NCBI RefSeq assembly: GCF_014648175.1
Contig: NZ_BMQP01000036.1
Location: 17,762-81,761 of the forward strand
Origin: Planobispora rosea
GTDB taxonomy: Bacteria; Actinomycetota; Actinomycetes; Streptosporangiales; Streptosporangiaceae
DNA length: 64,000 nt
Direction of reading: 5' to 3'
A program made the translations under genes and the position numbers. Below the pieces are notes generated by a model, which was not told where the DNA came from, made no database searches, and saw only the letters and a program-made list of their open reading frames with translations. This document shows, piece by piece, positions 49,274-57,570 of the stretch (position 1 is its first letter; every line of letters starts with the position of its first letter).

Positions 49274-51055
49274 TCACTGCCGGGGGCCGCTCTCCAGCAG
49301 GATCGGCCTGCCGTCCACGTTGATCTTCCGGGGGGAGGCGTCACGGGGCTGTCCCGTCAGGTCGGACCAGCGATCGACGCGCCAGTCGCCGGGCACCGCG
49401 ACGGTCGCCACACCGCGCTCGTTCCAGATCATCCGGGCGGTGTATCCGCCCGGGCGGGTGAGCGTGATGACGTGGGTGCCCGCGCCGTCCACGGTGTGGC
49501 CGGTCATGCGGGCGCCGCGCAGCCAGGTGACGGTCCGCGCGTACGCCCTGCCCGCGGCGGTGGGGGTGCGCCTGTCCTCGCCGGAGAGTTCGATGACCCT
49601 GTCGCCGTGGCGGTCCCAGGTGTACCAGTCGAACCCGGACGCGCCGTACGCCCAGAACAGTGCCAGCGCGCGCGAGGTCGTGCCCACGGCCGGCCCGGGG
49701 GTGGAGGCGGTGCCGAGCGGAGCCCCCTCGGTGACGCGCAGGGGGAGATTCCCGAGGCCGTGCGCCTTCATGATCCCCTTGACGTTCCGGACCCGGGAGG
49801 CGACGCTCTCCGGGCGCAGGCCGAAGTAGACGTGCGCGCCCACGACGTCGAGGTGCTCGCCGGCGCCCGCGGCCAGATACCGGTCCAGCCAGTTCAGGCC
49901 GTTGATCGTGATGCCGGGAGAGACGATCTTCGCGGCGGGGTCGGCCCTGCGGATCTCCTCGGCGGCGGCGCGGGTGAGCTCGGCGAGCTGGGCGGGGGTG
50001 CCGTTCCAGAACTTGTGGTAGTCGGGCTCGTTCCACATCTCGTACAGCTGGATGCGGCCCTTGTACCGGGTGGCCACGGTGCGCACGTAACGCCGCCAGT
50101 CGGCGAGGCTCGCGGGCATGGCCGCCGAGCCCGGCCCGTAGGCGCCCTTCTCGCGGTTGGAGGCGGCCCACAGCGGGGGGACGCCGAGCGTGTACAGGAC
50201 CGAGACGCGGTTGTCGGCGGCGGACTTCATGAAGTAGTCCATCATCGTGAAGTTCCACTCGCCCCGGCGGGGTTCGAGGTCGCGCCAGCGCACCCCGTTG
50301 TCCCACATCCGCCACAGGCCGAACCCGATCGACGGCCAGCTGTCGCCGTAGCACCCCCGGCACAGCAGGTGCATGCCGAAGTAGTCGGCCGGGACGGGGC
50401 CGCCGGAGGGTTTCAGGCCGGAGTCCCCGGCGGGGGAGACCTCGGTCAGGCTCGCGTCGTCCACGGTGACGGTGCCGGGACCGCCGAGGAAGACGCGGAA
50501 CGAGCCGGACATGTCGTGCGGGGCCGTACCGGTGGCCTCGATGCGCTGCCACCGCGTGCCGACCTCCGTCGTGTGGACGGCGAACGCCTGGTAGAAGTCC
50601 TTGGCGGAGTCGTCGCTGCGCACTTGGAGGGTCACCGTGACCGGGGAGGCGGCCCTGACCCAGATGCTCGCCCGGTAGGTCCGCCCGCCGGTGAAGCGGT
50701 GCCCCTGCGTCAGGTGGACGCGTTCGGGCGCGGTGTCCACCTGGAAACGCTGGGCCCGCCGTCCTCCGTGGGCCTGTCCGTCCTCGGGGGTCAGGCGCGC
50801 CCCGGGAGCCGGGGTCCCCCAGGCGTTGACCCGCCAGCCGGGGGCCGTACCGGTGTGGTCACCCTCGAACCCGGGATTCTTCAGCAGTTCCCCCGGGGCC
50901 TGCGCGGCCCGCTGCGGAGGAGGGGACGTCGAAGAGGCGTGGGACTTCTGAGCCGGGCCGCCCGGTGCGGCAGCCGCGGGGGTGCCCGTCTGGGGCCAGG
51001 TGAACGCCAGGGCGGCCAGTACGGCGACCGCAGGACGGGTCGTTCTCTTCCCCAC
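49274..51055 (-). CDS. secreted clan GH-A glycoside hydrolase with N-terminal carbohydrate-binding module
   Basis: The 593-residue precursor has a signal peptide (MGKRTTRPAVAVLAALAFTWPQTGTPAAAA). A CBM4/9-like beta-sandwich (about 60-205: LLKNPGFEGD...PGWRVNAWG...VDDASLTEV) is followed by a TIM barrel of clan GH-A. The acid/base Glu is in YEMWNEPDYHKFW and the probable nucleophile Glu is in LPLRVTEGAPLG. A small C-terminal beta-domain follows. The barrel is closest in feel to GH39/GH5-type enzymes; substrate could be a beta-xylan or glucan. GTG 51055 has GGAGG eight bases upstream and starts the signal peptide directly; ATG 51076 is the alternative. It neighbours the GH9 cellulase, which supports plant polysaccharide degradation. 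Confidence 0.82.
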   Translation of the reverse strand: MGKRTTRPAVAVLAALAFTWPQTGTPAAAAPGGPAQKSHASSTSPPPQRAAQAPGELLKNPGFEGDHTGTAPGWRVNAWGTPAPGARLTPEDGQAHGGRRAQRFQVDTAPERVHLTQGHRFTGGRTYRASIWVRAASPVTVTLQVRSDDSAKDFYQAFAVHTTEVGTRWQRIEATGTAPHDMSGSFRVFLGGPGTVTVDDASLTEVSPAGDSGLKPSGGPVPADYFGMHLLCRGCYGDSWPSIGFGLWRMWDNGVRWRDLEPRRGEWNFTMMDYFMKSAADNRVSVLYTLGVPPLWAASNREKGAYGPGSAAMPASLADWRRYVRTVATRYKGRIQLYEMWNEPDYHKFWNGTPAQLAELTRAAAEEIRRADPAAKIVSPGITINGLNWLDRYLAAGAGEHLDVVGAHVYFGLRPESVASRVRNVKGIMKAHGLGNLPLRVTEGAPLGTASTPGPAVGTTSRALALFWAYGASGFDWYTWDRHGDRVIELSGEDRRTPTAAGRAYARTVTWLRGARMTGHTVDGAGTHVITLTRPGGYTARMIWNERGVATVAVPGDWRVDRWSDLTGQPRDASPRKINVDGRPILLESGPRQ

Positions 51056-51168
51056 CAGGAGAACCTCCAGCATCATCGGTTTCCGGTCGAGGGATCATCC
51101 TTCTACACGTTTCACCGAGACCGCTGTCAAACACGAAATTTACTGAGTTCTCCGCCCACACAGACGGC

Positions 51169-51199
51169 AGGGCGGCCGCCGGAGGAGTGCGGCCGCCCT
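51169..51199 (-). terminator. terminator downstream of the GH9 cellulase
   Basis: AGGGCGGCCGC and GCGGCCGCCCT form an 11-bp perfect stem with a 9-base loop, just past the GH9 stop. Confidence 0.8.
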
Positions 51200-51235
51200 G
51201 GTCAGGGGGTGACGGCGGGGTGCGCCGTCAGGGGC

Positions 51236-53776
51236 TCAGCGGCACAGGGCGCCGTTGAGCAGGAAGCGCTCCGGCTTGGGGTTGGCCCCGGGACCGTCGG
51301 CGCCGAGGAAGCCGAAGGTGACCGAGCCGCCGGGCTTGATGACGCGGTTCCAGCGGAGGTTCTTCGCGGTGACGGCCGCGCCGTCCTGGGACAGCTCGGT
51401 GTTCCAGTGCCGGCGCACCTTCTGCCCGCCCAGGAAGGCCCACTTCAGCGTCCAGCCCTCGATCGCCTCCTCGCCGGTGTTGGTGATGGTGATCTGGGTG
51501 TTGAACCCGTCCGGCCACTGGCCGTGGTTGGTGTAGGCGACCTTGCAGTCGCCCGCCGGGACGGGATCGGCGAGGAAGGAGGCGATCCAGGACAGCGGGG
51601 AGTTCCAGTTGATGGTCAGCTCGTTGGTGGACCACGACTCGATGTCGTCGATGTAGCAGAACTGGGGCTTGCAGCCGCGGAGCTTGGCCTGGGCCACCGG
51701 GTCCTGGATGGCGGAGTTGGGGCCGCCGGACAGGGTGCCCCGCGGCGGGTTGGGCAGGGACGGGTCGAGCTGGCGGGCGTACCAGCGGCTGTGCTGGTTC
51801 TTGGAGGCGACCTCGCCGTAGCCGGTCACGTAGGACTGGTTGAGCGCGTTGCGGCCGAGGATGTAGTCCATGCCCTCCAGCACGCCGTCACGGTACTTGG
51901 CCTGACCGCTGATGTCGTGGGCCACGGCCATCACGACCATGTTGTTCAGGATCAGGTTGTTGGAGCCCCAGTCGAAGTCCGGCGGGTTGTACGGCAGGCC
52001 GTACGGGTGGGCCTTCTGGATCTCCAGGTACTTGTCGGCGCCCTCCAGCACCGACGCGCGCACCCGGGCCCGGTCGGGCAGGGCGTTGGGCACCGTGGCG
52101 AGCTGGATCCGGCCGAGCTGGGCGGTGTTGCCCCAGTCGAAGCCCCGCTCGCGCCAGATGTCGGCGGTGTGGTGCGGGGAGGCCGTGACGTAGTCCCTGA
52201 ACTCCTTCTCACCGGTGGTGATGTAGAGCTCGGCGGCGGCCCAGTAGAACTCGTCGGTCACGTCGTTGTCGGGGTAGGCGCCGCCGCCGACGCCGTCGGC
52301 CGGGTCGGCGTAGCGCGCGGGGTCGGCCTTGGCCGCCGCCCACGCCTTCCTGGCCGCCGCGAGGTTCCGCTTGGCGAACTCGGGGTCGTAGGGCGCGAAC
52401 AGCCGTGCCGCCTGGGCGGCCGTGGCGGCCAGGTTGAGGGTGGCGGCGGTGGACGGCGGGTGCAGCTCGCGCTTCTGCGGGTCGAGGTGGGGCATGAGCG
52501 GCAGGCCGGTCCACGCGGCGTCGTGGATCTTGTGGTGGGCCATCCCGGCGTGCGGCTCGCCGTCGGGGACCTGCATGCTCAGCAGGAACTCCTGCTCCCA
52601 GCGGGCCTCGTCGAGGATGTCGGGCACGCCGTTGCCGCTCTCGGGGATGTCCAGGTCCCCGTCCTTGTGCGTGCCGTCGGCCTTGGTCCGTTCGAACGTG
52701 GACATGATCTGGTGGACGGAGATGCCGCCGTTGACCACGTACTTGCCGTGGTCGCCCGCGTCGTACCAGCCGCCCCTGACGTTGAGCGTGTAGTCGCAGA
52801 CGCCGGGCTGGCAGGGCACCTCGACGTCACCCTGGTTGGGCGCGACCCCGGCGTGCCCGGCGGGCCTGCCGTACCCGGGGCGCAGGCTGTCGAGGATCTC
52901 GATGCCGCTGCGCTGGGTGTAGTAGAACTTCAGCGCGTCGGTCTTGAGCTCGTCGTAGAGGTCGGCGCCGATGTCGAACGGGCGGCTGGTCTCGCCGTCG
53001 GCGGTGAGCGTGTACCCGGTCCCGGGGGTCCTGACCGAGCTGAAGTCGATCGTGTGCACGTTCTGGCCGGAGCTGGCGTCCACGCCGCGCGGGACGGTCT
53101 CGCCCTCGGCGACGCTCTGCCCGTCGCGCTCCAGCTTCCAGGCCACGGGCTCGGTCTTCTCGGTGACCACGGTGGCGTTCTTCGGGCCGGTCGGCAGGTA
53201 GCCGACCATGTTCACCCGGACGCGGGGGCCGGTGTCGGGGACGTAGACGTCGGGCTCGGCGCCTCCCTTGAGAGAGACGTTGTCCACGCAGAACCTCCAG
53301 GGAGTCGCGCTCCCGCCGATCTGGAAGGCCACCTGGGCGTTCGGCAGGTCCACGGGAGAGGTGAACGTGTACGAGTAGTCGTTGCCGGACACGCTCAGCT
53401 CGGGGTTGACGGCGAGGAACTGGGTCCAGGGGTCCACCGGGAGCTGGATCAGGGCCCTGGCGACCCGGCCGGGGTCGGCGGCGCCGAAGAACGAGAACTC
53501 GTAGGTCTCGTCCTTGACCAGGGCGATGTCGTTCTGGCCGACGATGACGTCCCAGGGGTTGGCGGTGCCGCCCGGGATGTCGGCGCAGAGCCGCCCGTCG
53601 GCGACCTCCAGGGTGGTGTTGGCCGTGCTCCACCAGGGAGCCGTGCCGGAGTCGAAGGTGCCGTTGACGATCTGCTCGGGACCGTCGGCGGCGGCGGAGG
53701 AGGGGGTCAGCATGACCATGCCGGCGGAGACGGCGGCGGCCACGGCGAGGGTGAGCCAGCTGGGGGGTCTGATCAC
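51236..53776 (-). CDS. secreted GH9 endo/exoglucanase with CBM4, Ig-like and CBM2 modules
   Basis: The 846-residue precursor has a signal peptide (VIRPPSWLTLAVAAAVSAGMVMLTPSSAAA). Modules in order are: a CBM4-like domain (about 30-175: IVNGTFDSGTAPWWS...FCVDNVSLKGG), an Ig-like CelD_N domain (RVRVNMVGYLPTGPKNATVV), the GH9 (alpha/alpha)6 barrel, and a C-terminal CBM2 (CKVAYTNHGQWPDGFNTQITITNTGEEAIEGWTLKWAF). Catalytic residues are the Asp pair in GGWYDAGDHGKYVVNGG and the acid Glu in STNELTINWNSPLSW. The order resembles Thermobifida Cel9B-type enzymes but lacks the FnIII module. GTG 53776 has GAAGGA upstream. A perfect CebR/CelR box just upstream indicates cellobiose induction. Confidence 0.95.
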   Translation of the reverse strand: MIRPPSWLTLAVAAAVSAGMVMLTPSSAAADGPEQIVNGTFDSGTAPWWSTANTTLEVADGRLCADIPGGTANPWDVIVGQNDIALVKDETYEFSFFGAADPGRVARALIQLPVDPWTQFLAVNPELSVSGNDYSYTFTSPVDLPNAQVAFQIGGSATPWRFCVDNVSLKGGAEPDVYVPDTGPRVRVNMVGYLPTGPKNATVVTEKTEPVAWKLERDGQSVAEGETVPRGVDASSGQNVHTIDFSSVRTPGTGYTLTADGETSRPFDIGADLYDELKTDALKFYYTQRSGIEILDSLRPGYGRPAGHAGVAPNQGDVEVPCQPGVCDYTLNVRGGWYDAGDHGKYVVNGGISVHQIMSTFERTKADGTHKDGDLDIPESGNGVPDILDEARWEQEFLLSMQVPDGEPHAGMAHHKIHDAAWTGLPLMPHLDPQKRELHPPSTAATLNLAATAAQAARLFAPYDPEFAKRNLAAARKAWAAAKADPARYADPADGVGGGAYPDNDVTDEFYWAAAELYITTGEKEFRDYVTASPHHTADIWRERGFDWGNTAQLGRIQLATVPNALPDRARVRASVLEGADKYLEIQKAHPYGLPYNPPDFDWGSNNLILNNMVVMAVAHDISGQAKYRDGVLEGMDYILGRNALNQSYVTGYGEVASKNQHSRWYARQLDPSLPNPPRGTLSGGPNSAIQDPVAQAKLRGCKPQFCYIDDIESWSTNELTINWNSPLSWIASFLADPVPAGDCKVAYTNHGQWPDGFNTQITITNTGEEAIEGWTLKWAFLGGQKVRRHWNTELSQDGAAVTAKNLRWNRVIKPGGSVTFGFLGADGPGANPKPERFLLNGALCR

Positions 53777-53806
53777 GGGGGTTCCTTCGGGGGGTGAACG
53801 ACCGCG

Positions 53807-53820
53807 TGGGAGCGCTCCCA
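53807..53820. promoter_or_regulatory. CebR/CelR operator TGGGAGCGCTCCCA
   Basis: This is the 14-bp perfect palindrome known as the CebR box in Streptomyces and the CelR box in Thermobifida; the regulator releases it when cello-oligosaccharides are present. It lies 30 bases upstream of the GH9 start codon, so a bound repressor would block the promoter. Confidence 0.92.
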
Positions 53821-53950
53821 TTCAGGGGGCCCGTTGATTGTTTCCAGAGGGTTCCCCCGCCGTCAACGAACCGGCCTCCGCGGCCGGAGGCCGACCGGCC
53901 CGATGTCTGATTTGCCCGATGAAACTTTCACGCCGGGAGCCCGGCGGCCG

Positions 53951-54844
53951 TCAGGGGGCCGTCCAGTCCAGCTCCGGGCCCGCGGGCACGATCCCGGTCG
54001 GGTTGATGTTCGTCTGGGTGACGAAGTAGTGCCGCTTGATCTGGTCGAAGTCGGTGGTGTCGCGGAAGGCGGGGATCGCGTGGAGGCGGCGGGCGTAGGA
54101 CCACAGCGCCGGATAGTCGACCAGGCGGCGGATCGAGCACTTGAAGTGGGAGTGGTAGACCGCGTCGAACCGGGCGAGGGTGGTGTAGAGCCGGACGTCG
54201 CTCTCGGTGAGCGCGTCGCCGTGCAGGCAGGCGCGGGTGGAGAGCCGCTCCTCCAGCATGTCGAGCGTCTCGAAGACCTTGACGACCGCCTCGTCGTAGG
54301 CCTCCTGCGAGGTGGCGAACCCGGCCTTGTAGACGCCGTTGTTGAGTCCGTGGTAGATCACGTCGTTCAGCGCGTCGATCTCCCCGCGGAGCGCGGCGGG
54401 GTAGAGGTCGGGAGCGCCCTCGGCGTGCCAGGGGGCGAAGGCGGTCTCCAGGGTGAGTGTGATCTGCGGGTAGTCGTTGGTGGCCAGGCGCCCGGCCGTA
54501 CGGTCCCAGACGGCGGGCACGGTGTAGCGGCCCCGGAAGTCCGGGTCGGTCGCGTGGTAGAGCTCCGAGAGGTACTCCGCGCCGGTGACCGGGTCGCCGC
54601 CGGGCATCCGCCAGCCCTTCTCGTCCCGGATCGGATCCACGATCGTCACGCCGATCACCTCCTGGAGCCCGAGCAGCTCACGGACGATGAGCGAGCGCTG
54701 CGCCCACGGGCAGGCGTAGGAGGCGTAGAGCTGATAGCGGCCCGGCTCGGGCGGGTGCTCCCCGCCCTCCTCGATCCGGGCGGTGAACCGGTTGGGCTGG
54801 CGGACGAAGCGCCCGTCGCCCTCGATCTCGTTTCCCAGCTTCAT
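53951..54844 (-). CDS. xi-class glutathione-S-transferase-like (glutathionyl-hydroquinone reductase family) protein
   Basis: The 297-residue protein has the xi-class N-terminal motif RYQLYASYACPWAQRSLIVRELLGL with the catalytic Cys in ACPWAQR, and the conserved ALNDVIYHGLNNGVYKAGFATSQEAYDEAV and RLYTTLARFDAVYHSHFKCSIRR blocks of the C-terminal domain. These enzymes reduce glutathionyl- or mycothiolyl-hydroquinones. Actinomycetes use mycothiol rather than glutathione, so the thiol partner is uncertain. ATG 54844 is preceded by TACGGT-N6, so it is probably leaderless. A longer frame upstream is not supported. Confidence 0.9.
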   Translation of the reverse strand: MKLGNEIEGDGRFVRQPNRFTARIEEGGEHPPEPGRYQLYASYACPWAQRSLIVRELLGLQEVIGVTIVDPIRDEKGWRMPGGDPVTGAEYLSELYHATDPDFRGRYTVPAVWDRTAGRLATNDYPQITLTLETAFAPWHAEGAPDLYPAALRGEIDALNDVIYHGLNNGVYKAGFATSQEAYDEAVVKVFETLDMLEERLSTRACLHGDALTESDVRLYTTLARFDAVYHSHFKCSIRRLVDYPALWSYARRLHAIPAFRDTTDFDQIKRHYFVTQTNINPTGIVPAGPELDWTAP

Positions 54845-54850
54845 GGTTTC

Positions 54851-54856
54851 ACCGTA
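54851..54856 (-). promoter_or_regulatory. leaderless -10 box TACGGT
   Basis: TACGGT on the minus strand is followed by GAAACC and then ATG 54844. Confidence 0.55.
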
Positions 54857-54956
54857 CGGGGCCCGCCGGGCGGACCCCGGGCCGCCGTGTGACACCCCGA
54901 GTAGAACATAATTCGGTGCAGGGGGCAGAATCGGGGGCGTCGAAGGGAGATCGGGG

Positions 54957-56009
54957 ATGACTGTGGTGACGCCGGCCAGCGAGGCGCAGCGGGAGGCGTG
55001 GCGGAGCGGAGGGTTTCCGGAGGCGGAGCGGGTCCGGCCGGGACTGTGGTCGATCCCGGTGCCGCTGCCCGCCATCCCGCTGCGCTACGTGCTGGTCTAC
55101 GCCCTCGAACTGCCCGACGGGGTGGCGATCGTCGACGCGGGCTGGAACACCGACGAGGCGTACGGCGCGCTGGCCGCCGGCCTGGGGACCGCCGGGTACG
55201 AGATGACGGACGTCAAGGCGGTCCTGGTCACCCACATCCACCCCGACCACTACGGCCTCGCCGGGCGGATCCGCGAGGTGTCCGGGGCCTGGATCGGGCT
55301 GCACCCGGCCGACTCCCGCCTGCTGCACGACCGCTACGACGACGACGCGGTGGACGACCTGGTGGCGCAGGAGCGCGCGCTGCTGGTGCGCTCGGGGGTG
55401 CCCCGGGCGACGCTGGACGAGCTGGCCGGGGCCTCGATGATGATCCGGCACTACGTGACCATGGCCAAGCCCGACCGGCTGATCGAGGACGGCGACCGTC
55501 TCGGCCTGCCCGGCTGGGACCTCCAGGCGATCTGGACGCCCGGCCACTCCCCGGGCCACCTCTGCTTCGTCGAGCGGGAGCGGCGGCTGCTGTTCTCCGG
55601 CGACCACGTGCTCGCGAAGATCACTCCGATCGTGGCGGTGCACCCGCAGTCCGCGCCCAACCCGCTGGCCGACTACCTCGACGCGCTGGCGGCGGTGCGC
55701 AAGTTCGACGTGGACGAGGTCCTGCCCGCGCACGAGTACCGGTTCCTGGAACTGGCCGAGCGGGTCGACCACGTGATGGCCCACCACGAGGAGCGGCTGG
55801 CCGAGATCGAGGCGGCGGTCGCCGCGGCCGGCGGGATCACCTGCTGGGACACCGCGACCGCGCTGACGTGGTCGCGCCCCTGGGAGACCATCCCCTCGTT
55901 CATGCGCCGGGCGGCCAACAACGAGACCCTGGCGCACCTGGTCTGGCTGGAGGCCCGCGACCGCCTGCGCCGCGTCCCCGGAGAGCCCGACCTCTGGTAC
56001 CCGGCCTGA
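54957..56009 (+). CDS. MBL-fold metallo-hydrolase
   Basis: The 350-residue protein carries the metallo-beta-lactamase metal-binding motif VTHIHPDHYGLAG. Later metal ligands appear in TPGHSPGHLCFVERERRLLFSGDHVLAKITP and in LPAHEYRFLELAERVDHVMAHH. C-terminal helices (RVDHVMAHHEERLAEIEAA) form the usual RNase Z/glyoxalase-II-like extension. The substrate is unknown; candidates include lactone or thioester hydrolysis. ATG 54957 has GGGAGA upstream. It is divergent from the GST gene, with 112 bases between. Confidence 0.87.
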   Translation: MTVVTPASEAQREAWRSGGFPEAERVRPGLWSIPVPLPAIPLRYVLVYALELPDGVAIVDAGWNTDEAYGALAAGLGTAGYEMTDVKAVLVTHIHPDHYGLAGRIREVSGAWIGLHPADSRLLHDRYDDDAVDDLVAQERALLVRSGVPRATLDELAGASMMIRHYVTMAKPDRLIEDGDRLGLPGWDLQAIWTPGHSPGHLCFVERERRLLFSGDHVLAKITPIVAVHPQSAPNPLADYLDALAAVRKFDVDEVLPAHEYRFLELAERVDHVMAHHEERLAEIEAAVAAAGGITCWDTATALTWSRPWETIPSFMRRAANNETLAHLVWLEARDRLRRVPGEPDLWYPA

Positions 56010-56257
56010 TCGCCGCTCGCACGGCGGCGGGTGGAAGGCGCCGGGCGGGAACACGGCGGGGAGAGGTCGCGGGCGGAGAGACGGCGGGCGGGAACACGTC
56101 GGCGGACACACCGGGGGGGAGGCGCCGGAGAACGGGACCTCCCTGGCGTAACCTGTGCCTGAGCTGGGTCTCCGGGTCGGCGCGCCGCGGGGCGCGTCCG
56201 GTGGCACGGGCCGGGGCGCCCGGTTCCGGCGGGTGCCGGGAAACGAGGGGGAACGCG

Positions 56258-57487
56258 ATGGCGAGGGTGCCGATCCCCTCCGACGAGGCGGAGCGGCTGC
56301 ACGATCTGGAGGAGCTGGAGGCGCTGGAGCTTCCGGTGGAGCCGGACTTCGACGCCATCGCGATGCTGGCCTCGCACCTCTGCGACGTCCCGATCGCGCT
56401 GGTCAACCTGATCGACGACACGCGCCAGCACTTCCGCGGCCGGGTGGGCGTCACCTGGACCTGCGCCGACCGGGAGCAGGGATACTGCAAGTACACCGTC
56501 TGCGGGAACGATCTGCTGGAGATCCGGGACATCCTCGCCGACGAGCGCTACCGCGAGGAGGCCGTCGCCGCGGGTGAGCCGTACGTCCGCTACTACGCGG
56601 GCGTCCCGCTGCTCAGCAGCCGCGGCCACGCCCTGGGCACCGTGTGCGTGCTGGACCACCGCCCGCGCAGGTTGACCCCCGAGCAGCGCACGACCCTGAC
56701 CGCTCTGGCCCGCAACGCCGCCACGCTGCTGGAGCTGCACCACCACGCCCGCCGTACCGGCCGGGCCGTCCCGCGCCTGCGCGAGCTGGAACGGCTCAAG
56801 GAGCAGTTCCTGAGCAGCATCAACCACGAGCTGCGCACCCCGATGACCTCGATCCGCAGCGCCCTGCAGCTCCTGCAGGAGGGCGGGCTCGACGAGGAGA
56901 CCGAGCGCCGGTTCCTGGCGGTGATGGAGCGCAACAACGAGCGTCTGACGACGCTGCTGGACGAGCTGCTCCTGCTGGCCAGCCTCAACGCCGGAACCGT
57001 CCCCTTCACCCCGGAGCGGACCGGCCTCGCCGAGATCGTCCGCCGGGCGGTGGGCGACGTCGCCGAACGGGCGGAGCTGAAGGAACACGCCGTGCACGTG
57101 AACGCGTCGTCGGAGGCGGAGATCCTGGGCGACGCCGGGTATCTCAGGATCGCGCTGCGCCACGTGCTGGACAACGCGGTCAAGTTCACCCCTCCCGGTG
57201 GCGCGGTCAGCGTCAAGGTCACGGCCGATCCGGAGCCGGCGGTGGAGGTCCGCGACACGGGGATGGGGATCGGGGCCCGGGACCTGCCCCACGTCCTGGA
57301 GGACTTCTACCGCGCCCCGGAGATGGAGGAGCAGGCGGTCGCGGGCACCGGGCTGGGACTGGCCATCGCCGACAAGATCGTCAGACTGCACGGGGGCACC
57401 GTACGGCTGGAGAGCGAGCCGGGCGAGGGAACCTGCGTGCGGATCTCCTTCCGCGACCCGGACCGGGATCCCGGCCCGGCCTCCTGA
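56258..57487 (+). CDS. GAF-domain sensor histidine kinase
   Basis: The 409-residue soluble kinase has an N-terminal GAF domain (residues about 20-170; DFDAIAMLASHLCDVPIALVNLIDD...GVPLLSSRGHALGTVCVLDHRPR). A HisKA domain follows with the H-box FLSSINHELRTPMTSIRSALQLLQEG, then HATPase motifs N (ALRHVLDNAVKFT), G1 (DTGMGI) and G2 (GTGLGLAI). GAF-type N-termini of this form bind heme, flavin or small molecules, or act without one. No response regulator is adjacent. ATG 56258 has GGGGGAA upstream; longer upstream frames read through a low-complexity intergenic stretch. Confidence 0.9.
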   Translation: MARVPIPSDEAERLHDLEELEALELPVEPDFDAIAMLASHLCDVPIALVNLIDDTRQHFRGRVGVTWTCADREQGYCKYTVCGNDLLEIRDILADERYREEAVAAGEPYVRYYAGVPLLSSRGHALGTVCVLDHRPRRLTPEQRTTLTALARNAATLLELHHHARRTGRAVPRLRELERLKEQFLSSINHELRTPMTSIRSALQLLQEGGLDEETERRFLAVMERNNERLTTLLDELLLLASLNAGTVPFTPERTGLAEIVRRAVGDVAERAELKEHAVHVNASSEAEILGDAGYLRIALRHVLDNAVKFTPPGGAVSVKVTADPEPAVEVRDTGMGIGARDLPHVLEDFYRAPEMEEQAVAGTGLGLAIADKIVRLHGGTVRLESEPGEGTCVRISFRDPDRDPGPAS

Positions 57488-57500
57488 ACCCGGCCACCGA

Positions 57501-57556
57501 GAGACCGGGAGACCGGGAGATCAGGAGACCGGAGATCCGGGGACCGGGAGAGGGGA
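57501..57556. repeat. short purine-rich degenerate repeats
   Basis: GAGACCGGGAGACCGGGAGA-like units of about 9 bases recur just after the histidine kinase stop codon. Confidence 0.6.
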
Positions 57557-57570
57557 GCGGGCGGCGCGGC

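Noticed and set aside
49151..53797. Plus-strand open frame of 1548 residues over both glycosidases
   Set aside because: Antisense shadow of two well-defined hydrolases with signal peptides.
53834..54892. Plus-strand open frame over the GST-like gene
   Set aside because: Antisense shadow; the minus strand has the xi-class active-site motif.
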